Below are positions 7,960 to 15,771 of a DNA stretch of 64,000 nucleotides, piece after piece. Under the pieces are notes generated by a model, which was not told the DNA's origin, ran no database searches, and saw only the letters and a program-made list of their open reading frames with translations. The DNA is from JACMNW01 sp031402355. Its GTDB lineage: Bacteria; Pseudomonadota; Alphaproteobacteria; Rhodobacterales; Rhodobacteraceae. A program made the position numbers and the translations under genes. The stretch is taken from positions 1 through 64,000 of the forward strand of contig JANNSG010000085.1 in the NCBI GenBank assembly GCA_031402355.1, in the 5' to 3' direction. Every line of letters starts with the position of its first letter. Position 1 is the first letter of the stretch.

Positions 7960-8799
7960 ATGAAATTTGCCTCGACCCCGGCCTATGTGGCGACCGATGA
8001 TCTGATCATGGCAGTAAATGCCGCAGTCACGTTGGAGCGGCCTTTGCTGGTGAAAGGCGAGCCCGGGACCGGCAAGACCGAGCTTGCACGGCAAGTGGCA
8101 AAGGCACTGGCGATGCCGATCATCGAATGGCATGTGAAATCGACAACCAAGGCGCAGCAAGGGCTTTACGATTACGATGCCGTCAGCCGGTTGCGCGACA
8201 GCCAATTGGGTGATGCAAGGGTCAATGATGTGGCCAATTACATTCGCCGCGGCAAGCTTTGGCAGGCCTTTGCCGCCCCTGCCCGCGTCGTTTTGCTGAT
8301 CGACGAGATAGACAAGGCCGATATCGAGTTTCCCAACGATCTTTTGCAGGAACTGGACCGGATGGAGTTCCATGTCTACGAGACCGGGCAGACGATTTCG
8401 GCGCGGCACCGGCCGGTGGTCATCATCACCTCAAACAACGAAAAAGAATTGCCCGACGCGTTTTTGCGCCGTTGCTTTTTCCATTTCATCACCTTCCCGG
8501 ATGCCGACACCCTGCGCCGGATCGTCGATGTGCATTTTCCGGGCATCAAGGCGGACCTTCTCTCGACCGCGTTGACCCAGTTCTTTGATCTGCGCGAAAC
8601 GCCGGGCTTGAAGAAAAAGCCGTCAACCTCGGAAATGCTGGATTGGTTGAAGCTGTTGCTGGCGGATGATCTGACAGCCGAGGATCTGCGACGCGACGGG
8701 GCAAAGTCGCTGCCCCGGCTACATGGTGCGCTGCTAAAGAACGAACAGGACGTGCATCTGTTTGAACGGCTGGCCTTCATGTCGCGCGGGCAACGCTGA
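7960..8799 (+). CDS. MoxR-family AAA+ ATPase
   Basis: A 279-residue AAA+ ATPase. Walker A is GEPGTGKT (residues 33-40), Walker B is VVLLIDEIDKAD (about 110-121), and a sensor-1 like IITSNNEKELPDAFLRRC follows. MoxR proteins act as chaperones that insert metals or assemble complexes, almost always with a von Willebrand factor A partner. Here a CoxE-like VWA protein is encoded 2.3 kb downstream on the same strand, with three genes between them, so this is probably the pair's ATPase. It is divergent from the dksA-like gene. Confidence 0.9.
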   Translation: MKFASTPAYVATDDLIMAVNAAVTLERPLLVKGEPGTGKTELARQVAKALAMPIIEWHVKSTTKAQQGLYDYDAVSRLRDSQLGDARVNDVANYIRRGKLWQAFAAPARVVLLIDEIDKADIEFPNDLLQELDRMEFHVYETGQTISARHRPVVIITSNNEKELPDAFLRRCFFHFITFPDADTLRRIVDVHFPGIKADLLSTALTQFFDLRETPGLKKKPSTSEMLDWLKLLLADDLTAEDLRRDGAKSLPRLHGALLKNEQDVHLFERLAFMSRGQR

Positions 8800-9050
8800 C
8801 CCGGATCGGCAGCCGATTCGCATGGTTCCGGGGCCGAATGATGATCACAGAGCCGGCAAAATCTTGTCATGCTTTGACATAATCCGTGACAAGCAAAAGA
8901 AGATGTCGTGTCAGGCCCTGATGGTGCCGCGATGGGTAGTCATGCCAAACCTTGGGCATTTTCAAAACATTGACAGAAAGAAGCCGCAGTCCCGACACTG
9001 GCCGCTGATGGATTGGCGCTAGGTCGATTGCAACTTGAAAATGAGCCCGA

Positions 9051-9506
9051 ATGTCGGCACCGCTGTCCTTAACCGTTCGACCCGTCGCAGCTTCTGACGA
9101 GAGCCAATGGCGCGATTTGTGGCAGGCCTATCTTGCGTTTTATGAAACCGAACTGCCCGAGACGACCTATCGCGACACGTTTCGCAGGCTGATCGCGGGC
9201 GACGCAGGGATGTATGGCCTGCTGGCGGTATCAGACGGTGCAGCCCTGGGTTTGGTGCATTACCTCTACCATCAGAATTTCTGGAAACCCGCGCCGATCT
9301 GCTATTTGCAGGATTTGTTCACCACGCCCGCCGCGCGCGGCAAAGGGGTTGCACGCACGCTGATGCAAGCGGTATTTGCCGCCGCAGCCAAATCGGGCAG
9401 TCCTGATGTCTATTGGCTGACGGCCGAGACAAATTATGCCGGGCGGCTTTTGTATGACCAACTTGGCGCCAAGACCCCCTTCATCGTCTATGAACGGGCG
9501 GTCTAG
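9051..9506 (+). CDS. GNAT-family N-acetyltransferase
   Basis: A 151-residue GNAT protein. The acetyl-CoA pyrophosphate-binding motif A is visible as LFTTPAARGKGVARTLM (about residues 88-104), followed by a typical ETNYAGRLLYDQLG helix that closes the fold. Substrate unknown. The stop codon abuts the start of the DUF2927 lipoprotein gene (tag immediately before ATG), so the two are co-translated. It starts at ATGTCGGCACC; the 250 bases upstream hold no other gene that I can see. Confidence 0.85.
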   Translation: MSAPLSLTVRPVAASDESQWRDLWQAYLAFYETELPETTYRDTFRRLIAGDAGMYGLLAVSDGAALGLVHYLYHQNFWKPAPICYLQDLFTTPAARGKGVARTLMQAVFAAAAKSGSPDVYWLTAETNYAGRLLYDQLGAKTPFIVYERAV

Positions 9507-10865
9507 ATGCGCAACGGTATCGCAGCCTTTGTGTTGTTGCTTGCGGCTTGCGCCCCCGCAGACCGCGCCGAGGTGACCAAAGCCTATCCTTTTGACGCCA
9601 CCACACCGGTGGCCTTGCCGGCCATGAAGGCCTTTGCCCCACAACCCGGGATTGCACCGACCCGCAGCAACCGCGATATCGCCGCCGATTTCATGGATCT
9701 GGAATTCAGCCTTGAAAGCGGGCGCACCTTGCCGTTTCTGACCCGGTTTGATGGCACCGTGACAGTCGCCCTGCGCGGCGATGTTCCTGCAACGGCATCG
9801 GCCGATCTGGGGCATCTGATGGCGCGATTGCGCGCCGAGGCAGGCATCGACATCGCATCGGCGCAGGGACCGGGTGCGGCCATCGTCATCGAGTTTCTGC
9901 CCCGCGCCCGCATGCAGGCGGTGGTGCCGACAGCCGCCTGTTTTGTTGCCCCGCGCGTCGCAAGCTGGGCCGAATACCGCAAAAGCCGCAACAGCGACAC
10001 ACTGGATTGGGCAACCCTGACCCGCCGAGAGCATCTGGTGATCTTCATCCCCTCGGACACCAGCCCGCAAGAAGTGCGCGACTGCCTGCATGAGGAACTG
10101 GCACAGGCGCTCGGGCCGCTGAACGATCTGTACCGGCTGCCGGATTCGGTGTTCAACGACGATAATTTTCAAGCCGTTCTGACCGGCTTTGACATGTTGA
10201 TGCTGCGTTTGCACTATAGCCCTGAATTGCAAAACGGCATGACGGCGCAGGACATTGCGGCGCGTCTGCCAGCGTTGTTGGCGCGGCTGAACCCGCAGGG
10301 CGAATTTGCTGGCAAAACGGGCAACCGTGCGAATTCGCAAAACTGGATTGACCTGATCGAAACCGCGTTGGGACCAAAGACATCGGATGGTGCGCGTCTG
10401 CGGGCGGCGGAAAGCGCGCTGGGGATTGCCCGGCAACAAGGGTACGGCGACAACAGGCTGGCGTTCAGCTATTTCGCGGTCGGGCGGTTGAATCTGGGCC
10501 GGGACATTCCCCGCGCGGTCGCCTCGTTTTCGCAAGCGGCCCAGCTTTATCAGACCCTTCCCGACGGGCCGGTGCATTCGGCGCATGTCGATATGCAGAT
10601 GGCGGCTTTTGCTTTGTCATCTGGCCAGCCAGAAGCGGCGATTGCGCTTGCCGATACGTCAATCCCGGTTGCCATGCGCGCGCAAAATGCCGCATTGCTG
10701 GCCACGCTGATGCTGTTGAAAGCACAGGCGCTTGATGAACTGGGGCGCGACGACGCAGCAAGTGCCGTTCGGCTCGACAGTCTGGGTTGGGCACGATATG
10801 GCTTTGGATCAGATCAGAATGTGCGCGACCGGATCAGGGATATTGCCGCGCTTTCATCACTTTAG
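9507..10865 (+). CDS. DUF2927 family lipoprotein
   Basis: A 452-residue protein with a lipoprotein signal peptide: MRNGIAAFVLLLAAC, lipobox LAAC with Cys15. The middle carries the DUF2927 region (EYRKSRNSDTLDWATL and IPSDTSPQEVRDCLHEELAQALGPLND), where the HEELAQ segment resembles a degenerate metalloprotease helix. The C-terminal third, about residues 290-430, has TPR-like helix pairs (LAFSYFAVGRLNLGRD, AVASFSQAAQLYQTLP). This combination suggests an envelope-associated scaffold protein; function is unknown. It starts directly after the GNAT stop. Confidence 0.8.
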   Translation: MRNGIAAFVLLLAACAPADRAEVTKAYPFDATTPVALPAMKAFAPQPGIAPTRSNRDIAADFMDLEFSLESGRTLPFLTRFDGTVTVALRGDVPATASADLGHLMARLRAEAGIDIASAQGPGAAIVIEFLPRARMQAVVPTAACFVAPRVASWAEYRKSRNSDTLDWATLTRREHLVIFIPSDTSPQEVRDCLHEELAQALGPLNDLYRLPDSVFNDDNFQAVLTGFDMLMLRLHYSPELQNGMTAQDIAARLPALLARLNPQGEFAGKTGNRANSQNWIDLIETALGPKTSDGARLRAAESALGIARQQGYGDNRLAFSYFAVGRLNLGRDIPRAVASFSQAAQLYQTLPDGPVHSAHVDMQMAAFALSSGQPEAAIALADTSIPVAMRAQNAALLATLMLLKAQALDELGRDDAASAVRLDSLGWARYGFGSDQNVRDRIRDIAALSSL

Positions 10866-10920
10866 ACCAGGGGCCCGATCTGCGCGTGCAGTCCGGCCTC
10901 GCGACTTGGGGCACAGGCGA

Positions 10921-11085
10921 ATGATAGTTATTGCAGGCATGGTTCTGGGCGCTTTGACAGGGTCTGTCACTGCCCGAAGGCGGGGCGGCAAGATGCTGGA
11001 TATGCTGCAATATGGCGCGGTCTACGGCATCGCCTTTTCAGTCATCGGCATGTTTGTTACGATCATTCTTGAACGCAGTCTCTGA
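10921..11085 (+). CDS. small two-helix membrane protein
   Basis: A 54-residue hydrophobic protein. Two segments are apparent: MIVIAGMVLGALTG near the N-terminus and YGIAFSVIGMFVTIILE near the C-terminus, joined by a basic loop (ARRRGGKML). Relatives in Rhodobacteraceae are often labelled apolipoprotein acyltransferase, but at this length that is not a functional assignment. It ends 5 bases before the VWA gene, so the two are probably co-expressed. Confidence 0.7.
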   Translation: MIVIAGMVLGALTGSVTARRRGGKMLDMLQYGAVYGIAFSVIGMFVTIILERSL

Positions 11086-11090
11086 CCCGA

Positions 11091-12275
11091 ATGTTTGCGC
11101 GGTTTTTCGACACGCTGCGCCAGACCGGGGTGCCGGTCTCTATCCGCGAGTATCTGGCTTTTCTGGAGGGCATGGCTGCGGGCCTAGCAACCTATGACAT
11201 CGACGCTTTCTACTACTTTGCCCGCACCGCTATGGTAAAGGACGAACGCCATCTTGATCGCTTTGACCGGGCATTCTCCGAAAGCTTCAAAGGGTTGGAA
11301 AGCCTGTCGCCGGAGCAGATCCCGAACAGTGTCGATTTGCCAGCCGACTGGTTGGCTAAGCTTGCTGAAAAGCACCTTTCGGACGAGGATAAGGCTGCGA
11401 TCGCTGCTTCGGGCGGGTTTGAGGCGTTGATGGAAAGGTTGCGCCAAAGGCTTGCTGACCAGCAAGGCCGCCACCAGGGGGGCAGCAAATGGATCGGCAC
11501 AGCGGGCACGTCGCCGTTTGGGGCCTATGGATATAACCCCGAAGGCGTGCGGATCGGACAAGACGAAAGCCGCCATCAGCGTGCCGTCAAAGTTTGGGAC
11601 AAGCGCGCCTTTCGCAATCTGGATGACCGGGTTGAACTTGGCACCCGCAACATCAAGTTAGCCCTGCGCCGGTTGCGAAAATGGGCAAGGGATGGGGCCG
11701 ACCAGGAGCTTGATCTTGATGGCACCATTCGGGCCACCGCCGATCACGGCTATCTTGATGTGCAAACCCGGCCCGAGCGGCGCAATGCGGTAAAGGTGCT
11801 GCTGTTTCTGGATATCGGCGGATCAATGGATGCACATGTAAAGGTGCTGGAGGAACTGTTCAGCGCCGCCCGCGCCGAATTCAAGACGCTTGTTCCATTC
11901 TATTTTCACAACTGCCTGTACGAAGGTGTCTGGCGCGACAACGCGCGACGCTGGGATGCGCAAACCCTGACGCCAGAGGTGATGCGCACCTACGGATCCG
12001 ACTACAAATGCATTTTCGTAGGCGACGCCGCGATGAGCCCCTATGAAATCCTGCATCCGGGTGGCGCAAGTGAACACTGGAACCCGGAGACCGGGCAGGT
12101 CTGGCTGCAGCGCGCCTGCCAACACTGGCCACAGCACCTGTGGATCAACCCGGTGCCCGAGGTCTATTGGCCGCAAACCCAGTCGACCCGGCTGATCAAC
12201 GGCATTTTCGCAGGTCGGATGGTGCCGATGACGCTGGACGGCATCGGGCGCGGCATCCGGATGCTGGGGCGATGA
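11091..12275 (+). CDS. CoxE-like VWA domain protein
   Basis: A 394-residue protein with an N-terminal helical domain, a positively charged middle (about residues 160-230), and a C-terminal von Willebrand A domain. The metal-ion-dependent adhesion site reads DIGGSMD (D241 to D247), with Gly in place of the first Ser of the usual DxSxS; this is the form commonly seen in the CoxE-like group. Such proteins partner MoxR ATPases in metallocentre insertion or complex assembly. The MoxR gene at 7960 is the likely partner. No obvious client enzyme is encoded nearby. Confidence 0.85.
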   Translation: MFARFFDTLRQTGVPVSIREYLAFLEGMAAGLATYDIDAFYYFARTAMVKDERHLDRFDRAFSESFKGLESLSPEQIPNSVDLPADWLAKLAEKHLSDEDKAAIAASGGFEALMERLRQRLADQQGRHQGGSKWIGTAGTSPFGAYGYNPEGVRIGQDESRHQRAVKVWDKRAFRNLDDRVELGTRNIKLALRRLRKWARDGADQELDLDGTIRATADHGYLDVQTRPERRNAVKVLLFLDIGGSMDAHVKVLEELFSAARAEFKTLVPFYFHNCLYEGVWRDNARRWDAQTLTPEVMRTYGSDYKCIFVGDAAMSPYEILHPGGASEHWNPETGQVWLQRACQHWPQHLWINPVPEVYWPQTQSTRLINGIFAGRMVPMTLDGIGRGIRMLGR

Positions 12276-12321
12276 TCCTGCCCCACTTGTCAGGCTGGGA
12301 TGACCACGCCATATCACTGGC

Positions 12322-13014
12322 ATGGTAAAGTTCATTCCCTTTGTGTTGGCCATCGGCTACGCGGTGATCCTGTATCTGTTTTCCGTCTGGCGGACGACAA
12401 AGATGCTGGATGCGCAAAGCAAGCCGCTGACCGACCCCGACTTGCTGGCCATGACCGCGCGGCTGGCGACGGCCCTTGAGGTGCCCGTCATCAAGGTGAA
12501 TATCTTTGACATCGATCCGGTCAACGGCCTTGCCGCCCCCGACGGGCGCATTTTTCTGACCCGGGGGTTCTTGGCCAAATACACTGCAAACCAGGTGACC
12601 GCCGCCGAATTGGCCAGCGTCATCGCGCATGAGCTGGGTCATGTGGCCCTGGGCCATTCCCGCCGCCGGATGATTGATTTTACCGGCAAGAATGCAATGT
12701 TCGTTCTGCTGTCGGCGGTGCTGAACCGGTTCTTGCCGTTTGTCGGCATCTGGATTGCCAATTTCATCGCAACAGCCCTGGCGGCACGGCTGTCACGGCG
12801 AGATGAGCATGAGGCGGATGCCTATGCCTCGGCGCTTCTGGTCAAGGCCGGCATCGGCACCGCGCCGCAAAAGTCCATGTTCCGCAAACTGGAGGCGCTG
12901 ACCGGCATGCCGGGTTCGGGAATGCCGGCCTGGCTGATGAGCCACCCGAAGATTGAAGAACGAATAGCCGCTATTGAAGAGCGCGAGGTGCGTTGGTCGG
13001 TTCAGCCGTCGTGA
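12322..13014 (+). CDS. M48-family zinc metallopeptidase
   Basis: A 230-residue membrane-associated protease. The catalytic motif HELGH (residues 103-107) follows a helical segment (AAELASVIA). A downstream RRDEHEADAYA provides the third zinc ligand (Glu) and the usual HEAD motif. One hydrophobic segment at the N-terminus and another after the active site (about residues 120-150) suggest inner membrane insertion, as in HtpX-like or Oma1-like proteases. The 3' end overlaps the convergent PIN gene by 13 bases. Confidence 0.87.
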   Translation: MVKFIPFVLAIGYAVILYLFSVWRTTKMLDAQSKPLTDPDLLAMTARLATALEVPVIKVNIFDIDPVNGLAAPDGRIFLTRGFLAKYTANQVTAAELASVIAHELGHVALGHSRRRMIDFTGKNAMFVLLSAVLNRFLPFVGIWIANFIATALAARLSRRDEHEADAYASALLVKAGIGTAPQKSMFRKLEALTGMPGSGMPAWLMSHPKIEERIAAIEEREVRWSVQPS

Positions 13015-13547
13015 AGCGCGCGGGCAAGACGGGGCAACCCTGCCCGCTTGAGAAAGGCGCGAAGCGGCTGCGGTTGGCCGGACAACCGTTCAGCCGTTGC
13101 ATGAACCTTGCCGATCACTGCAGCCACCCGATCGTCGTGATGCGACCACATTTCCCACAAGAAACCGTCGGGGTCACGCCGCGCCAGACCCTCTGCGGCA
13201 AGCAAATGGCGCGGGAAATCGCGGGCATTGAAAGTGATGATGGCATCGGCACTGCCGGCGATGGCCACTGCCAGCACATGAATATCATTTTCATCGGGCA
13301 GATGCAGCCGCGCCTCCAGCCCCGGTTGGGCGGCGATGCTGGCTTTGGGAAACGCCGCCTGTAGCAGCGCCGCCTCGCCGCGGGCGATCTGCACGGCATC
13401 GGGGCTGATCTTTGCCATGGCACGCGCCCATTCTTCGAGTATCCGGTCTGACCAAAGCGGCGTGTAAAGCCCGGCCTGGGCAACACCGATCAAAATCTCG
13501 CGCAGCACCGTTGGATACAGCACGCAAGCATCAAGGACCGCCTTCAC
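13002..13547 (-). CDS. PIN domain protein
   Basis: A 181-residue PIN-type nuclease fold. Acidic residues expected for metal binding are visible: D7 in MKAVLDACVLYP, E38-E39 in ILEEWARAM, D86 in HLPDENDIHVLAVAI, and the D of ITFNARDFPR. It overlaps the RNA methyltransferase gene by 4 bases and follows it, suggesting translational coupling. I recall that PIN proteins of this type next to an RlmI-like methyltransferase are conserved in Rhodobacterales. No antitoxin-like small ORF precedes it, so a role in RNA processing is more likely than a toxin. Confidence 0.82.
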   Translation of the reverse strand: MKAVLDACVLYPTVLREILIGVAQAGLYTPLWSDRILEEWARAMAKISPDAVQIARGEAALLQAAFPKASIAAQPGLEARLHLPDENDIHVLAVAIAGSADAIITFNARDFPRHLLAAEGLARRDPDGFLWEMWSHHDDRVAAVIGKVHATAERLSGQPQPLRAFLKRAGLPRLARALHDG

Positions 13548-14788
13548 CCGTCAAGCCGGAAGAAGAGCGCCTTCAGATAGGCGGATTCGGCCAGCTGCGG
13601 CAGCATCGGATGATCAGGCCCGGCAAAGCCCGTGTGCAGCAGTTGCGCGCGTCGCCCGCCGCGACCGATGCCGCGCGCACAAGCATTGCGGAAGGTGGCA
13701 AGATCGGCGGCGTGCGAACACGAACACAAGACCAGATAGCCCCCGGGCGCCACCAGCGGGGCCGCCAGACGCGCCAGACGTTCATAAGCGCGAAGTCCCG
13801 CCTCAAGGGCCGGTTTGTTCGGCGCAAAGGCCGGAGGGTCGCAAACGACAATGTCGAACTGGCCGGGGTTGGCCCCCAGATCCTCAAGCACGGCAAATGC
13901 ATCGCCTTGCCGTGTTTCGAACTGTGCGCCAAAACCAGACGCCGCAGCCCCTTGTGTGGCCAATGCCAATGCCGGGGAGGACGCATCGACTGCAAGCGCA
14001 TGTGAAGCCCCGCCTGCAAGTGCCGCCAAAGCAAAGCCGCCGACATGCGAAAACATGTCCAGCACCTTGGCACCCGGCGCCAATCGCTGCACGAAGGCAT
14101 GGTTCGGTCGCTGATCGAAAAACAGGCCGGTTTTCTGGCCACCAAGCAGATCGGCCATATAGATGGCCCCAGTCATAGGAACGGCAATCGGGCCATCGGC
14201 CCTGCCTTGCAGAACCTGCGTTTCCTCGGCCATGCCCTCCAGCCCGCGTGACCGACCGGTGCCGTTCTTGATCACCGAAACTATTCCGGTGACCTGCACC
14301 AAAGCCTGCGTCAACAGATCGAGATGGGTTTCGGCCCATTGCGCGTTTGGCTGGATGACGGCGGTATCGCCAAAGCGGTCGATCACCACGCCGGGCAGGC
14401 CGTCTGCTTCGGCATGGACCAGACGGTAGTAGGGCGCATCATATAGCCGCGACCGCAGCGCAAGCGCACGCGCAACGCGGGCGGCAAACCAGTCGGTATC
14501 CAGCGTCGCATCAGGATTGCGGTCCAGCATCCGTGCGATGATCTTGGAGTTGGTGTTGACTGTGACCAGACCCAAGGGGCGCCGCTCGGCATCCTCGAGG
14601 ACGGCAAGTGCGCCGGGAGCAAGGCTCTGCGTGCGCCGGTCGGTGACCAGCTCATCCGCATAGACCCACGGAAAGCCATGCCGGATGGCGCGGGCTTCAG
14701 CCTTTGGTTTCAGGCGGACAACTGGCCTGCCGCCGTATTGGGTGACGGGCGCATCAGCGGCGAGGTCGGTGGGATCAGGGGATGTCAT
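13544..14788 (-). CDS. RlmI-like class I SAM-dependent RNA methyltransferase
   Basis: A 414-residue methyltransferase. The N-terminal third (RHGFPWVYADEL, LGLVTVNTNSKIIARML) is a PUA-like RNA-binding domain, and the C-terminal half is a Rossmann SAM-binding domain with VLDMFSHVGGFALAAL and the VCDPPAFAP catalytic loop. This is the domain order of RlmI/Cfr-like 5-methylcytosine or related rRNA methyltransferases. The exact modified base is unknown. It starts 26 bases before the lipoprotein gene's stop on the same strand and is translationally coupled to the PIN gene. Confidence 0.87.
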   Translation of the reverse strand: MTSPDPTDLAADAPVTQYGGRPVVRLKPKAEARAIRHGFPWVYADELVTDRRTQSLAPGALAVLEDAERRPLGLVTVNTNSKIIARMLDRNPDATLDTDWFAARVARALALRSRLYDAPYYRLVHAEADGLPGVVIDRFGDTAVIQPNAQWAETHLDLLTQALVQVTGIVSVIKNGTGRSRGLEGMAEETQVLQGRADGPIAVPMTGAIYMADLLGGQKTGLFFDQRPNHAFVQRLAPGAKVLDMFSHVGGFALAALAGGASHALAVDASSPALALATQGAAASGFGAQFETRQGDAFAVLEDLGANPGQFDIVVCDPPAFAPNKPALEAGLRAYERLARLAAPLVAPGGYLVLCSCSHAADLATFRNACARGIGRGGRRAQLLHTGFAGPDHPMLPQLAESAYLKALFFRLDG

Positions 14789-14814
14789 GACATTCCCTTA
14801 CTTGGTTCCGATGC

Positions 14815-15474
14815 TCAGTTAAAGCCCGCAAAAAGACCGCGTTTCTTTGGCAGTTCTGCCGATAGCGGCCCGGACAGTTCGCGCCGGATCGCTTCGGCCA
14901 GCCCTTCGACGATCACCACGCGTTGGGTGCGTCCCGCCGCATCTTCGGCAATCGCTGCATTGCTGCCGGATGCCTTGATCGCCACTTCAACGCGGCGCGG
15001 GCCCTCAAGCACGGCGCCGCTTTGCGGATCAGTGATGGTCAGCAGAAAGACCACATCATGCGTGCCTCCCACCGAAAATCGAGCCTTTTCAGTCAACGCA
15101 TGAAACCGTTCCAGTTGCACTGACAGAATTGCGCTGGGCCCTTGCTTTAGGTCTGCGGTACCTGCCGCAAGGCCCTGATCAACGATCAGTTTTACTTGCG
15201 CAAGCCGGTCACCCTGAGGCTCTCCTCGCCAGACGATATCGGCCTTCGGGTAGATCAAGTTCGCCTCTGACACTTGCAAAGATGCGGGCACTGTCACTTC
15301 GATTGAGGATATCGCATATCTGGCCCCTGAAAGCTGCGAATTGCTGATAGGCACGCGACCGTCCAGTTTTATGACTGACAGTGCCAGCCCGTCGGCGCGG
15401 CTGGATTGTTTTGCATCGCAGCCCATCAGGCCTAGGCAGATCATGGCGGCAAGGAATACAGGCTTCATCATCAT
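14815..15474 (-). CDS. conserved lipoprotein, DUF6778-like
   Basis: A 219-residue exported lipoprotein. The N-terminus MMMKPVFLAAMICLGLMGC carries a lipobox (LMGC) with the lipidated Cys at about residue 19. The rest is beta-rich with a moderately acidic and hydrophobic pattern and no enzyme motif I recognise; it resembles Rhodobacteraceae lipoproteins labelled DUF6778. Three consecutive ATG codons begin at 15474; a longer reading to 15498 also exists. It is divergent from edd, with a LacI-type operator between them. Confidence 0.72.
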   Translation of the reverse strand: MMMKPVFLAAMICLGLMGCDAKQSSRADGLALSVIKLDGRVPISNSQLSGARYAISSIEVTVPASLQVSEANLIYPKADIVWRGEPQGDRLAQVKLIVDQGLAAGTADLKQGPSAILSVQLERFHALTEKARFSVGGTHDVVFLLTITDPQSGAVLEGPRRVEVAIKASGSNAAIAEDAAGRTQRVVIVEGLAEAIRRELSGPLSAELPKKRGLFAGFN

Positions 15475-15714
15475 ATCGAGGCTCGCTGGGTCAGACAAAA
15501 AGGTTCAACGACGATATATCATGTGCGAATATGGCCTAATTGGGAACGAGTTTCCATGTTCGACACATATTCTGGTCTGATTGGAAACAGTACTGTGATA
15601 ATCACCCCCTATCGACGCTCTTTTCCTGATGCCCGGATCGAACGCCCCAGTTGACTTCGAGAACCAGAAAAATCGACCCGTCACCATCCAGCGCGAATTT
15701 TGTACAACAAGCGT

Positions 15715-15728
15715 TGTTAGCGCTAACA
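15715..15728. promoter_or_regulatory. LacI-family-like operator upstream of edd
   Basis: A perfect 14-bp palindrome, TGTTAGCGCTAACA, with the central CG typical of LacI-family operators. It lies 43 bases before the edd start in the divergent edd/lipoprotein intergenic region. A gluconate- or hexose-responsive repressor would be expected to bind here; no such regulator gene is in the window. Confidence 0.6.
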
Positions 15729-15771
15729 GACTCTGATACCATGCCCCTATTGTCAAAGCAGGAAACAAGCC

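Noticed and set aside
9231..10586. 451-codon minus-strand ORF over the GNAT and DUF2927 genes
   Set aside because: It runs antisense to two genes with visible motifs and is arginine- and glutamine-rich as expected from reverse-frame reading.
13002..13547. Toxin-antitoxin system around the PIN gene
   Set aside because: No small antitoxin ORF precedes it, and the neighbour is a 414-residue methyltransferase.
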